This document shows positions 22,011 through 32,348 of a stretch of DNA of 64,000 nt, in pieces. This DNA comes from Gentiana macrophylla (Eukaryota > Streptophyta > Magnoliopsida > Gentianales > Gentianaceae): assembly GCA_026214975.1 (NCBI GenBank), contig CM047815.1, forward strand, positions 64,673,852 to 64,737,851, given 5' to 3'. The translations under genes and the position numbers were made by a program. Numbering within the stretch: the first letter of the stretch is position 1; each line of letters opens with the position of its first letter. The notes below the pieces were generated by a model. The model was not told where the DNA came from, did not search any database, and saw only the letters and a program-made list of their open reading frames with translations.

Positions 22011-23024
22011 CTAAAAACCTCGCAAAGTTTTAAGATTAGTAGGTGGAGGTAATTTCTCGATCACCTCAACTTTGGCTCTATCCACCTCTATACCGTCCCT
22101 TGATATGCGGTGACCTAGTACTATACCTTCCGTAACCATCAAATGACACTTCTCCCAGTTAAGCACAAGATTAGTCTCTTCACATCTCTTCAATACTCGT
22201 GCTAGATGTGTGAGACATGAATCGAAATCGTCTCCAAACACGGAGAAATCATCCATAAAGATTTCCAAGAAATCTTCCACCATGTCCGCAAACAATGACA
22301 TCATACACCGTTGAAATGTCGCGGGGGCGTTGCACAATCCAAATGGCATTCGATTATAAGCAAATGTCCCATATGGGCATGTAAATGTCGTTTTCTCACG
22401 ATCTTCGGGCGAGATGTGGATTTGATAGTATCCCGAATACCCGTCAAGAAAACAATAGAAAGCATGCCCGCTCAGTCTCTCGAGCATTTGATCGATGAAG
22501 GGAAGAGGAAAGTGGTCCTTACGAGTCGCATCATTTAGTTTCCTAAAGTCTATGCATACTCGATGACCGGTGATTAGCCTCACAGGAATTAATTCATTCA
22601 ACTCATTGGCTTGCACCGTCAATCCTCCCTTCTTGGGAACTACATGGATAGGACTCACCCATTCGCTATCAGCAATTGGAAATATAATTCCCATTTCTAG
22701 CATTTTTATAACTTCATCCCTAACCACGTCCTTTAATTGTGGGGTTAAACGCCTTTGAGGTTGTGCAACCGCTTTCCTCTCAGGGTCCGCGGAGATTTTG
22801 TGCATACATACGCTAGGACTAATGCCCTTAACGTCAGCTATGGTCCATCCAAATGCTCCGCGGTACTCTCTCAGAACTCTCATTAGTTTCTCCTCTTGTA
22901 AGTCCGTCAAGGAAGAAGATTTGATCAGTGGCAAGGTCTCATCTTGAAGAAACACATACTTCAAATTCGCAGGAAGAGGTTTTAAAGTCAAATTTGTGGG
23001 AGGTTCTTCCAAAGAGGTCTTCAA
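22011..23024 (-). pseudogene. Athila-type reverse transcriptase, long open frame
   Basis: A 337-residue frame, the best preserved in this element. It copies element RNA into DNA in the virus-like particle. Motifs: SPIHVVPKKGG (residues 124-134), HRVCIDFRKLNDATRKDHFP (154-173), CFLDGYSGYYQI with catalytic D194, MPFGLCNAPATFQRCM (226-241) and IFMDDFSVFGDD with catalytic D258/D259. FMDD replaces the YVDD seen in chromoviruses and is usual in Athila elements. The frame ends at LKTLRGF, inside the connection domain, by frameshift. Confidence 0.85.
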
Positions 23025-23297
23025 CTTCGACCAGGTGAGTTTGAGTTCAAGTACTTATGCCACGTTGGTCTATGATAGAATCTTTCAATCTCCGCAAAGA
23101 CTTACTTCCTCTACAGCCTTGGGGTCCCTCTACTACATCCTGGCCATATCATCTTCTCCTCCTCACTACTCACGTACTTGACTTCATCTTCTTCTTCTAA
23201 GACAAAGATCCAAAAATCCTTGATACTTTCATGTTGTTGAAATTCTTGAACGATCCTATCAATGGAATCCAACATGAAACATGCATCCTCTCCATCA

Positions 23298-23860
23298 TCA
23301 AAGTTGCTTCATAGTGTCGAAGACATTGAATGCAACTCTCTCTTCATTCACTCTTAATACCAACTCGCCTTTGTAAACATCAATTAGCGTTCTACTAGTG
23401 GCCATTAAAGGTCTCCCTAATATCAATGGCACTTCGTAGTTAGCTTCCATATCTAATACCACAAAGTCGACAGGGAATACAAACTTTTCAACTCTTACTA
23501 GCACATCCTCAACCACTCCACACGGTTCTTTAACAGAACGGTCAGCTAATTGCAATGTGATTGAGGTCTTCTTAAGATCTTTCATGCCTAGCTTCCAAAA
23601 ATAGACAAAGTGGCATCGAGTTCACGCTTGCTCTAGATCACACAAAGCTTTGTTCGGACATACGTTACCTATGGTGCGAGGAATGAGAAAGCTTCCCGGA
23701 TCTTTGCATTTTGGGGGTAACTTATGTTGAAGAATGGCTGAACACTCCTCATTAAGGCATATGGTCTCTAAATCTAAAAGTTTCCTTTTAGTTGAGACTG
23801 CGTCTTTAAAAACTTGGTGTACTCAGGCATTTCAGCTAGTGCTTCAACTAGGGGTATATT
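23298..23860 (-). pseudogene. Athila-type aspartic protease, broken at active site
   Basis: The minus frame 23298-23585 has TSITLQLADRSVKEPCGVVE, FVFPVDFVVLDME and PLILGRPLMATSRTL, the flap and core of Athila proteases. Its active site lies just upstream at about 23625-23665. There GALCDL is in one frame and ASVNSMPL in another, so one base is missing in the D-L-G-A-S codons. Processing of gag-pol would fail. Confidence 0.75.
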
Positions 23861-24612
23861 GATTTGTAACTTACTAAACATATCCACGAACTTCTTATAC
23901 CTCTTATTATCAAACTTAGGCTTCGGTTTTGGTGGAGGATAAGGTAGAGTTGAAGGGTCGACATCAAGAAAATTGGATACTTATTATCGTAAAGTTCAAC
24001 TCTAGGGCCAAAGAGGTTCTTTATACGTTCTTTGCTCGGAAAAGTCTCGGAAGTATTAGTCTCATTGCTTGGCTCACCATCCTTATTCTTTGTGACTTTT
24101 TCTTTCTCTTGCAAGGATGGTGGAGTTACCTCCTTTCCACTTCTTGTCATGATCGCATTCAAATCCTTAAGGTTCTTTTCGGTTGTTGCTTGGCAACCTC
24201 CAGGAGGTCTAGTTGAGACTTGCTCAGCTAGTTGTCCTACCTGGTGTGTGAGATTTTGAACTAAAGCTTCCTGGTTGGTTACTTTGGCATCTGTCTTCTG
24301 ACAATATTGGCTAAAGTTAGTGGCTAACTCAGCCATAGATTTTGAAAGTTGCCCCATATTGTCAGTGACGACATTACTCAGTTTTTCTATCGCAGCTTCC
24401 CAACCAAAAGTTTTAGTCTGCTGTGGTACATAAGGGGTAGGCGGTTTAGGCCTTTCTCCTGCGTTAATGTCACTATATCGGAATCCAGGATGGTTATGAT
24501 TAGGTCTATACCCTCCCCCGACATAATTGGCTTCTTCAGTACCAGCATTCTCACCTTGAGGTGCTACCTCGATTCCAGCCCCTTTTTCTACTCTTGTCAT
24601 CCTCTCTTGCAT
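23848..24612 (-). pseudogene. Athila-type gag, C-terminal half
   Basis: A 254-residue minus frame. It has a Q/N- and E-rich region, VQNLTHQVGQLAEQVSTRPPG (a coiled-coil-like stretch) and LNAIMTRSGKEV, which is typical of the gag end in Athila/Tat elements. The last 30 residues are off-frame. It is joined to the upstream gag by frameshifts at 24613-25234. Confidence 0.7.
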
Positions 24613-25234
24613 CCCATCTACCTTATCATTGATAACAGAAAGTTGTTCTAAGATTTTGGTGGATGCACTATCATCAAATATATCGCCATCTTCACAGAGC
24701 TATGTCATTGCCTCCCATTGGCTATTCATCGCTATTTGCTCCATCTTCCTCTTGTGCCTCCTCGGAGATAAAGAACAAACGCTCCATTCTTTGGGCGTCT
24801 ACTCTAATTTTCTCAGGTCTCTCTCAACCCATGGTAAAAGCTTGCATTAAAAGCCAAAGAGAGATGTCATGATGAGGACACTTCCTCATAGCTTCCTTGA
24901 AAGCGCTCCCAAGCTTGATCAAAACTCTCCCAGTGTTGTTGCTTAAATCCTAAGATATCTTGGCGTAACTTAAAAGTTTTTCCTAAGGGAAAATACTTAT
25001 TCATGAATTTTGCAACAATTGTTCCCAAGTTGTGATTGATCCACCTCTAAAGAGAGAAGCCATTGCTTAGCTTTATCTTTCAAAGTGAAAGGAAAAGCTT
25101 AAGGCGAATGTTACCCTCCGGGATTAATTACGGTTTCACGCAGTACTAACGATTTCCAAGAAATTCGTCACGTGAACACCAGGATCCTCGCTTTTGGACT
25201 CCATGAAAAGTAGAATAATTGGTCACCATTTGAA
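24613..25234 (-). pseudogene. Athila-type gag core, frame-broken
   Basis: This span should hold the Retrotrans_gag core domain. No long minus frame survives; short in-order fragments in different frames suggest several one-base indels. Confidence 0.45.
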
Positions 25235-25513
25235 TTACATTAGGCCTGGGTGATAGACTTCCGCAGCATCTTGCGGTGCTACTATAGCGGGAATGAATTG
25301 TTCAATAGTGGGCGTTGCATAACTTTGCAAAGTACGCCTTACTCCTTGAACTAGGGCTTGGTTCTCATTATTAGCATTTGCATTCACATTATTGGCATTA
25401 TTGATAACAGGATTAATAACAGGATTAGGTACCTGGTTTGGATTGACCGGATTTCCTTCCATTTCTGTTTGATTCGAATGCTCGAAATGATCGGTTGTAT
25501 GTCCTTCTTCCAC
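25235..25513 (-). pseudogene. Athila-type gag N-terminus
   Basis: A 92-residue minus frame, rich in N, P and V (repeated NPVIN, NANN). It ends VAPQDAAEVYHPGLM with a stop, though gag should continue. The start lies about 490 bp after the primer site, a normal distance. Low complexity prevents firm domain assignment. Confidence 0.55.
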
Positions 25514-25822
25514 CCTTGCTCGCTTTCCTCAAGATTTGGATCCTCTTCTCCTTGTTTAGCCAGTTCCCTAGCTAATTTCCTATTCCTTCTCGCAAATTTT
25601 TCTATCTCAGGATTATAAGGTTCAAGCGGTTCCTTTGATTTCCGAGTAGCGTACTATAAAATAGTAAACAACAATAAAACAATTAATCACTAGTAAAGGC
25701 TAGGCCTTTAACTAACTAAGTAAAACTAAAACAGACTCAAATAAGTTTGAGAAAAGAAAACGAGATAAAACGAAGCGAGAATATTGTAAAACGATACGAG
25801 CGAAAATGAAAAGAAAACTAAT

Positions 25823-25920
25823 TCTCGGTCGATCGAGAGCTGTTGTTCGGTCGACCGAACGCTTTTTTATTTTTTTTTCTTTTTTTTTTTTTTTTTTTTT
25901 TTTACGACCTTTGTTTTAAT
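25823..25920. repeat. Leader palindromes and T-tract
   Basis: TCGGTCGACCGA at 25847-25858 and TCTCGGTCGATCGAGA at 25823-25838 repeat the palindrome found four times in the 3' LTR. They are followed by a T-run of about 40 bases (25863-25903). Confidence 0.65.
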
Positions 25921-25998
25921 ATCTGAGACTCTTATTCACGTAATATTCACGAATCCAGTTCCAACAAAATAAGCTATATTTTAATTTAATGACTTGAG

Positions 25999-26016
25999 TC
26001 CCCGGCAACGGCGCCA
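25999..26016 (-). promoter_or_regulatory. Primer-binding site, tRNA-Asp type
   Basis: On minus TGGCGCCGTTGCCGGGGA, complementary to the 3' end of plant tRNA-Asp(GUC), six bases after the LTR. It primes minus-strand DNA synthesis. Confidence 0.85.
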
Positions 26017-26022
26017 AAAACT

Positions 26023-27598
26023 TGATGGAGGTCAAGTTAAACTATTAACTCGATGCCTACTAACACACTAGCAAGAGAACTAGGTTCAATTGTAGTATAG
26101 CTAGATAGAGTCGAGGTCGATCCCACAGAGACTCGGCACAAATAAAACACAACTTTATCTTCTTAGAACTAAATTGGAAGGGCGGTCTACGACCAACTTA
26201 AATGCAATAAATAAAATAGTGACAACCACAAGACACAAAGCAGACTAAAGACTACTAAAACACGGATAATACGGTGATATTATCTAAACAAATGGTATTG
26301 ATAACGCTAGTAGATTATAACTCCCCATGTGAATTAGGATGATAACGAGACAAAACAAACGTTAAAGATTAATTATTATGACTACGGAGTCATCCCCAAG
26401 GTAAATTTAGCTCGGTTAGGCCCTCTAAATCATCGTGTCTCCATTACGTGACTTCGCTTTTTAATGCCTCCATCTCATATAACTTCTGACACAATTACGA
26501 AACTAGGGATGCCGGTATAAACCGTAACCTCATCTAAGCAACATTCCTAGGGTAAGGCGTACTTCTTAGATGCCGATTCAATCTATATCCTAAGTAACAA
26601 TCACTTTTGGGTTTCATGTTAAATTATGATGACAAATAATTAAGTTGATCAGGTTTAATTACTCGTTTTAATTCCAAATCGAGAATCGACGTAGTCGGTG
26701 ATCATAATATTGCCCTACACATTGCCACACTCGGTCGACCGAGCGATCGCGATTCGGCGACCGAATGACACGTCTCGTCGATCGAACACGATCCAGTTGA
26801 TACAGATCATGATTACTTCTTAACGTTTCTAACCTAAACACATGGGTTCGTAAATTAATCTACATCACGCAATCAATACAAATAAAACTACTCCATAATA
26901 AAATATATCGATCTATAAAAATAAAGATTGCATAATTGAATAGTCATACCTCGAAGACGCGAGAGTGACTCCCACTCTTTAATGCGCTCCTAATCGGAGA
27001 ATCCGGCGAATCCACAATGAACGAACATAAAGAAAATAAAACTAAAACTCAAAATCTAAAATTGTATGAATTGTTTTGTGTTGTAGTGGTGTGTGTTCTC
27101 AACATCGTAGGTCTGCTTATTATATAGAGTTGTAGCCGACATAGGGAGAATCCAGAAGATTGACATGCATTTATCACATTAGGCTCGGGTGACCGAACCT
27201 ATACGCTCGGTCGACCGAATGGCATGGCTCGGTCGACCGAGCCTCCTTCTTCACGCGTTTTCACTTCGGTTCGTCTGACTTGTTCCCCACTCCATGCTTT
27301 TGAATTGATCTGATTGATCTTTTCTTCAATGCTCCGATTTTCTTCTCTTTTATCTTGAGATCTCCCTGATTGCATGATAATTATCTTCCCGATTTATCAT
27401 GATCTGCAAAATCATCATTTATCACACAATTTAATTGCTCTTTTATAATAAAAACAGCTAAATACCAATTATCATATTAATAATCACTTATCATTAAATA
27501 ATACATATAAACACGTGATTAAATATGAAATATATACAATTAACTCCAATTTAAGGTTAGAATTGATGACATAACTAGGTATATTTTAACTGTCATCA
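26023..27598 (-). repeat. 5' LTR of Athila-type element, 1576 bp
   Basis: Same ends and palindromes as the partner LTR (palindrome at 26731, 27207 and 27229; one copy near 26771 has decayed). Confidence 0.9.
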
Positions 27599-27603
27599 AA
27601 CAC
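27599..27603. repeat. Target duplication AACAC, right
   Basis: AACAC directly after the LTR, followed by ATAACA, the relic LTR tip of the split copia. Confidence 0.85.
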
Positions 27604-27609
27604 ATAACA

Positions 27610-28089
27610 GACTGGATGTCCACGGCCAAAACTGAGCCCATTACCACTCGTGAATTTCCAAAGGCTTTAACAATCCTTCTGGCCTGTTATGCTCGATATT
27701 TACTCTTTGACAAGTGTCGCATGTAACCACAAATTCTTCTATTTCCCCTTTCATGATAGGCCACCAATAATATTGTTTCAACTCTTTATACATCTTGTTT
27801 TCTCCAGGATGAACTGCAAATGCTATCTTGTGGGTGTCACTCATCACAATCTACCTCAAATCACCCACATTCGGAACACATAAATTATTCAGATACCAAA
27901 GGATTCAGTATGCATATAATTCATAGACACTGGCTGGTTATGTTTTGGCCGCTCGCTTGAAATCAGCCATAACGGATCTTCATCATGTTTCTTCTGAATT
28001 TCCTCAACTATCTCGGATAGAGAAATCAATGGCACAACATAACTCACTTGTTTCCGTTGGTCTATATCTTGAGATCTCAAGTTCTTCAA
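27610..28089 (-). pseudogene. Chromovirus integrase N-terminus and RNase H end
   Basis: The minus frame 27641-27847 shows KIAFAVHPGENKMYKELKQY and then YWWPIMKGEIEEF with VTCDTCQRVN, the HHCC finger of gypsy integrase with its histidines partly lost (S-x2-H pattern). It ends GLLKPLEIHEW, the point where the core should begin, followed by TAA. The preceding frame 27889-28089 covers the spacer after RNase H. The remainder of the integrase resumes only at 12712, without the core. Confidence 0.65.
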
Positions 28090-28505
28090 ATGTTCCTCAA
28101 TCTGTGGTATGCTAAGAAGTTAACCTACTAGTCTTCTGCTCAAAGAATCTACCACGACATTTGTATTTCCTGGGTGGTACTGAAGTCAAGATCATAATCT
28201 TTTACAAACTCCAACCATCCTCTCTATCTCATATTCATTTTCTATTAAGTGAAGAAGTACTTAAGGTTGTGATGGTCGTGAAATGCGTGCTTTCACACCA
28301 TACAAATAATGCCTCCATGTCTTCAAGGAAAAAAATACTGCTGCTAATTCAAGATCATATGTCGGATAATTTTTTTCATGATCCCTTAACAGACTTGACG
28401 TGTAAGATATAAAATTCACATTCTGAGATAACATAAAACAGAGTCCTTGACCCGAAGCATCCGTGAAAACATCATAGTTATCAAATACTTCAGGTAGGGT
28501 TAGGA
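28090..28505 (-). pseudogene. Chromovirus RNase H, badly decayed
   Basis: Occupies the RNase H position between RT and integrase. Minus-strand words are short and split by stops. Confidence 0.4.
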
Positions 28506-29300
28506 CTAGGTTGTGGTTAACTTATCCTTAAGGGTCTGAAATGCTTCCTCACATTCCTTGATGCCACTCATATCGTACATTTTTCTGGGTGAGTCGAGTG
28601 AGGGGTGTGTTATCTTCGAGAAATCCTCGACAAACCGGCTATAGTAGCCTGGTAAACCCAAGAAACTCCTGCTCTCTGAAGCTGTAGTCGATCTAGGCCA
28701 CTTAGTCACTACTTCTATCTTTCCTTGAACCACTTTAATTCCTTCACCCAAAATTACATAACCCTAGAAAATCACTTGTTCCAGCCAAAACTCGCATTTG
28801 ATGAGCTTCCCATACAACTTCTTTTCTCTTAAGGTCTTTAACACTATCCTTAGATTCTTTTCGTGTTCTTTCTCATCATTTGAGTAAATCAAAATGTAGT
28901 TGATGAAGACTATCACAAATTTGTCCTGGTATGACATAAAGACTCTCTACATAAGGTTCATAAATATTGCAGGTGTATTAGTAAGGCCAAATGGCATGAC
29001 TCTTACCTTATAGTGCTCATACCTAGTCCTAAAGGCTGTCTTACGGATGTCTGATTCCTTAATCTTCAACTGATGGTAACTTAACCTCAAATAAATCTCA
29101 TAAAATAGATTCTTTCCTAGAAGTTGATTAAACAAGTTATCTATCCTCGGGAGTGGATATTTGTTCTTAATGGTGAAGTTATTCAACTCTTAGTAGTCTA
29201 TGCACATCCTCATATTTCCATCTTTCTCTTAACAAAAAAACAGGAGCTCCCTGCATTACTAGATCTGATGATCTTCTTATCCAACATATCCTATAACTAA
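28506..29300 (-). pseudogene. Chromovirus reverse transcriptase, catalytic residues lost
   Basis: Frame 28947-29186 reads [20 protein letters not shown], then [20 protein letters not shown] and [17 protein letters not shown], a clear Ty3/gypsy RT. The first catalytic aspartate is a tyrosine (IYLR for IDLR). At about 28885-28915 the strand reads FVIVFINYILIYS, so the second active site IDD is INY. Frame 28506-28751 is the connection domain (SFLGLPGYYSRFVEDFSKI). All three catalytic aspartates are gone. Confidence 0.75.
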
Positions 29301-29585
29301 TCTTTCAATTCCTTTAACTCAACTGAAGCCATTCTATAAGGAGCTTTGGTAATTGGGTTTGCTCGGGGAATCAAGTCCATAACAAACTTTATGTCTATGT
29401 CCGGCATGTCACCAGGTAGGTCATCCGAAAACACATCGAGTAAGGTGGTATTCTATTACTATTGGGACCTCTTATAAATCCGACCCTTCTTAGACGTGTC
29501 TACCTCAAAGAACAATAATCTGTTGCATCCTTTCTGAATCGCTTTAACTACCTTAAGGGCTGAGATGATAGGGTAACGACTAGTC
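29301..29585 (-). pseudogene. Chromovirus protease-RT linker, broken
   Basis: Short minus frames between protease and RT; nothing else is seen in it. Confidence 0.35.
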
Positions 29586-29874
29586 TTAATTCATGGCGTT
29601 TCCTTGATAAGTGATTGATGATTTTCCAAGGGTCTTAAAGATCACTTTCTTGTCTTTGCAGTCAAGATGAACATGGCTTCTTGACAACCAATCTATTCCC
29701 AAAATGACGTCAAAATGTAAGAAGTCCAACTCTATTAAGTCATGATCACACTTATACTTTTTGACTTGCATCTTACACCGATGTATCATCTTATCAACTT
29801 TAATAGACTTTCCTAGTGGAGTTGTGATTGAAAGAGGTTTCTTTAACTTCAAAAGGGCATCCTAAGTTGCTTAG
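29586..29874 (-). pseudogene. Chromovirus protease, C-terminal part
   Basis: The minus frame has KPLSITTPLGKSIKVDKMI and LDFLHFDVILGIDWLSRSH, the typical end of Tekay/Del proteases (FDVILGMDWL). Its N-terminal part with the active site is at 31499-31560, on the other side of the inserted TRIM LTR. Confidence 0.7.
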
Positions 29875-31498
29875 TGTAACGCCCTAAAAGTTAGGTCTGG
29901 CGGCGCTACTTGAGTCACAAATGATTCGGTTAATTACTTAAACCATCGTCCTCGCTTGGTCTAAAAGGGCTAACTCGAGCTGATAAGACCTTTATGTCTC
30001 ACACATATATGAGGGTGAATATTCTGTTAGGTCCATATAGACTAGAACTTTTGATGATACGAAAATAGTTGGTTTAGAAATCAAGTATAAGCTTGTTTAA
30101 TAGTCTGACATGCGAATTGTATAGGATTAGTCAGACTTTGTTTTTGTATTCATAGTCTAATATAGTATAGACTTGAAGACAAGAAGACCAGACGACTAGA
30201 AGACCAGACTCTTGTCCAACCATCTATAAAGACTACTCAAGACAGAATCAGCGGCAAAGTAGACGAGTAAAAGTATTGTAGACCAGACGAATTAAGTGTC
30301 CATACGAACAAAGGATCTGATTAGAGACTACCAAATGCTCTCAAGTGGCTAAAAGACAAATGAAGTGATAAATTAAAAGGTGTGTAGCCATCCATCAGAT
30401 CAACATTTGATCTAACGGCTACAAAATCATACAAGTGGAATAATAGCATTTGATGCTATAAAGTTATCTTCTTGAAGCCATCAAGTACAAGGCTCCAACG
30501 GTCTAAACGGGACAAATTTCAAAATATCAAAGGACAACTCAGCAATCAATCAGAGTCACTCATTCTTCAACGGTACACCTACCCTACGAAGACTATTTAA
30601 AGAGGAAGAAGGACAACTGAAGAAGGAGTTGAGAAATTTTGAAAAGAGAAGCTAAGTATCGAAATAAATCTAGCAAGTCATCTCTCAACAAGATCTTCAT
30701 CTCAAATGCTTGCCAATCCAAATCTAGAAATCAAGCAGATCAACAATTGAGCAAAAACATAAACTATCCAGTGATCTACTTGAACAAGAAAGCTGCAATC
30801 AAGATCCACAAAGTCAAATCTAGCTGAAAGCTCTCATCTTTGTATCATTAATTTGATACAGCACCAACTTTACTCATCAACCAAGTTCTCAAGAAAATGG
30901 CGAACCTGTTGAAGCATCTGCGGGGTGTGAAAGAACAACGAAGAAGACATACGAGCTGTTGGAGAAAGAAAGTTCTTCGTGATTTAGCCGTGCAAGTAGA
31001 CCAATGAAGCATCTGCGGGGTGTGCGGCATCTGCGGGGTCAAGGATTGGCTACTTAGAGTGTGAAGCATCTGCGGTGTTTCAAGGACACTTACCTATTGT
31101 ATTAGTCTAGAGTACAATAGTAATACCTCCCAAGTCACGGGAGAAGCGGTCACGTAGGAGATTACGCCACTCCGAAGATCGATGACACCTCTTGTCTTCT
31201 TTACTTTCAAAGACTTTACGTTTAGTACTTGCATACTCTATATCACACTACTCAACATCGAAACTAAGCTCAAGGCTGACTTTGAAACATATAATTATTC
31301 CGCTGCACTTACTTCTTGATCCAGATCAGACTAGTAAAACAGACTAAAATTTTACAAATCTATTTTTCTGATCAAGTCCGGACCTTCAAGCAAGAAACTC
31401 TAAAATCGAAGAGATTTCATTCACCCCCCTCTGAACTCTCACAAGCCTTGCATTACAGACCAACATATTCTACTACTTTACCGATGTGAGATTTTACA
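29875..31498 (-). mobile_element. TRIM-type solo LTR split by another LTR
   Basis: Plus edges are TGTAACGCCC and GATTTTACA, so the ends are TGTAA/TTACA. Flanks CTTAG (29870-29874) and CTCAG (31499-31503) form a near-perfect target duplication inside the protease. After removing 30025-31470 about 178 bp remain, similar throughout to 6453-6629 in opposite orientation. It interrupts the chromovirus protease. Confidence 0.7.
30025..31465 (+). mobile_element. Sirevirus-like solo LTR with TSD TATTC
   Basis: Starts TGTTAGGTCC and ends GACCAACA. The exact 5-bp duplication TATTC lies at 30020-30024 and 31466-31470. There is a TATA-like TATTTAAAG near 30595, ATTCCGCTGCAC near 31300 and a C-rich CACCCCCCTCTGAACTC near the end. 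No primer site, polypurine tract or coding region is present, so it is a solo LTR left by LTR-LTR recombination. GCATCTGCGG recurs several times (about 30912-31075). Confidence 0.8.
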
Positions 31499-31710
31499 CT
31501 CAGCTACCTTAACTGACACAAACGTGTTTGAAGTGCCGGTGTCAAATAAAGCAGATACATGTAAACCTCATCATGCTCATAAGCCTCTGCATCCAAAGCA
31601 AACACTCTCGTGGGACCACCGAGCCTGATCTTTCCGGATAGTATATATGCGTGCCCGACGGTTTTTTTTTGGATAATGATTCGGTGTCCGGCGTCACACC
31701 TTTGCATAAT
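31499..31710 (-). pseudogene. Chromovirus gag end and protease active site
   Basis: One minus frame reads GPTRVFALDAEAYEHDE, the segment before the protease. A second frame at about 31520-31550 has LFDTGTSNTFVSVKVAE, the D-T-G active site. One or two frameshifts lie between. The gag zinc knuckle and everything upstream are missing: similarity stops near 31710, so the 5' end of this element has been deleted. Confidence 0.65.
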
Positions 31711-32348
31711 AAACTAAAAAGTTTTCTAATTAGAAAAATACATCATTTCATAACCTTAGCCAATAGCTAAACTACTTGGACCATAGTGGAGCTTCCTTTT
31801 CAAATGCTTAGCTGCTTTTAGTAGTTCTCTAAATTATAATCCACTATCAGCAGCTTCTCCACCATTATTTGTCCCATTTTCCCACTGCTGGCGTGTGCCA
31901 TATCGTTCTATCTCGCTGTTCATTTCCTTCGATTACTGTTGCCTAAGTGCATTTTTCGCTCGATCTTCTAGGGAAAGAAAAAAGGTACCCTTTTTGCATT
32001 GAATATGTTGTGTGCACATTTTCATCTTTTTTGCCCTCCTCTTTGTGGTAGTTTTTCCTGTGTTCTCATTCATTTATTGATTCAAGTTTGACAGATTACT
32101 TGAGATCTCGAATGATATATGTATTTGTATATATTTTCTCAGTGTACTTTGTCCATGTGAAGAAAGTAGGGGTTTTTTTTCTTTTCCGTAACATAATGGT
32201 TAAAATAGGAATTGAAATGAAGTACTGAAGATTTAAGCTGTCTCAACTGAAGATAAGAAAGATTGATTACAGAGACATAATTAAAAGAAAGAAAGAAAAA
32301 TTAACATGAAAAAGGATTAATTAACAAAGATCATTCCCATCACTATCA
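31711..32348. other. Spacer downstream of the bZIP gene
   Basis: Non-coding and not recognisably repetitive. It should contain the 3' UTR of the bZIP gene (sense runs leftward from 32348). I see no clear AATAAA on minus within the first 100 bases. Confidence 0.5.

Larger units (their letters stand above)
17007..27598 (-). mobile_element. Near-complete Athila-type Ty3/gypsy element
   Basis: A 10,592-bp minus-strand element bounded by two similar LTRs (17007-18589 and 26023-27598) with the exact target duplication AACAC. It has a tRNA-Asp primer site, gag, protease, RT, RNase H region, integrase and polypurine tract in Ty3/gypsy order. The FMDD RT active site, CDLGAS-type protease and tRNA-Asp primer site point to the Athila/Tat group. 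Several single-base frame breaks make it non-autonomous as assembled. It is inserted into the gag of a copia element. Confidence 0.9.

Noticed and set aside
22311..22758. Plus-strand frames inside the RT region
   Set aside because: Shadows of the minus-strand RT, which has clear conserved motifs.
23929..24872. Plus-strand frames of 69-100 residues
   Set aside because: Shadows of the minus-strand gag of the Athila-type element.
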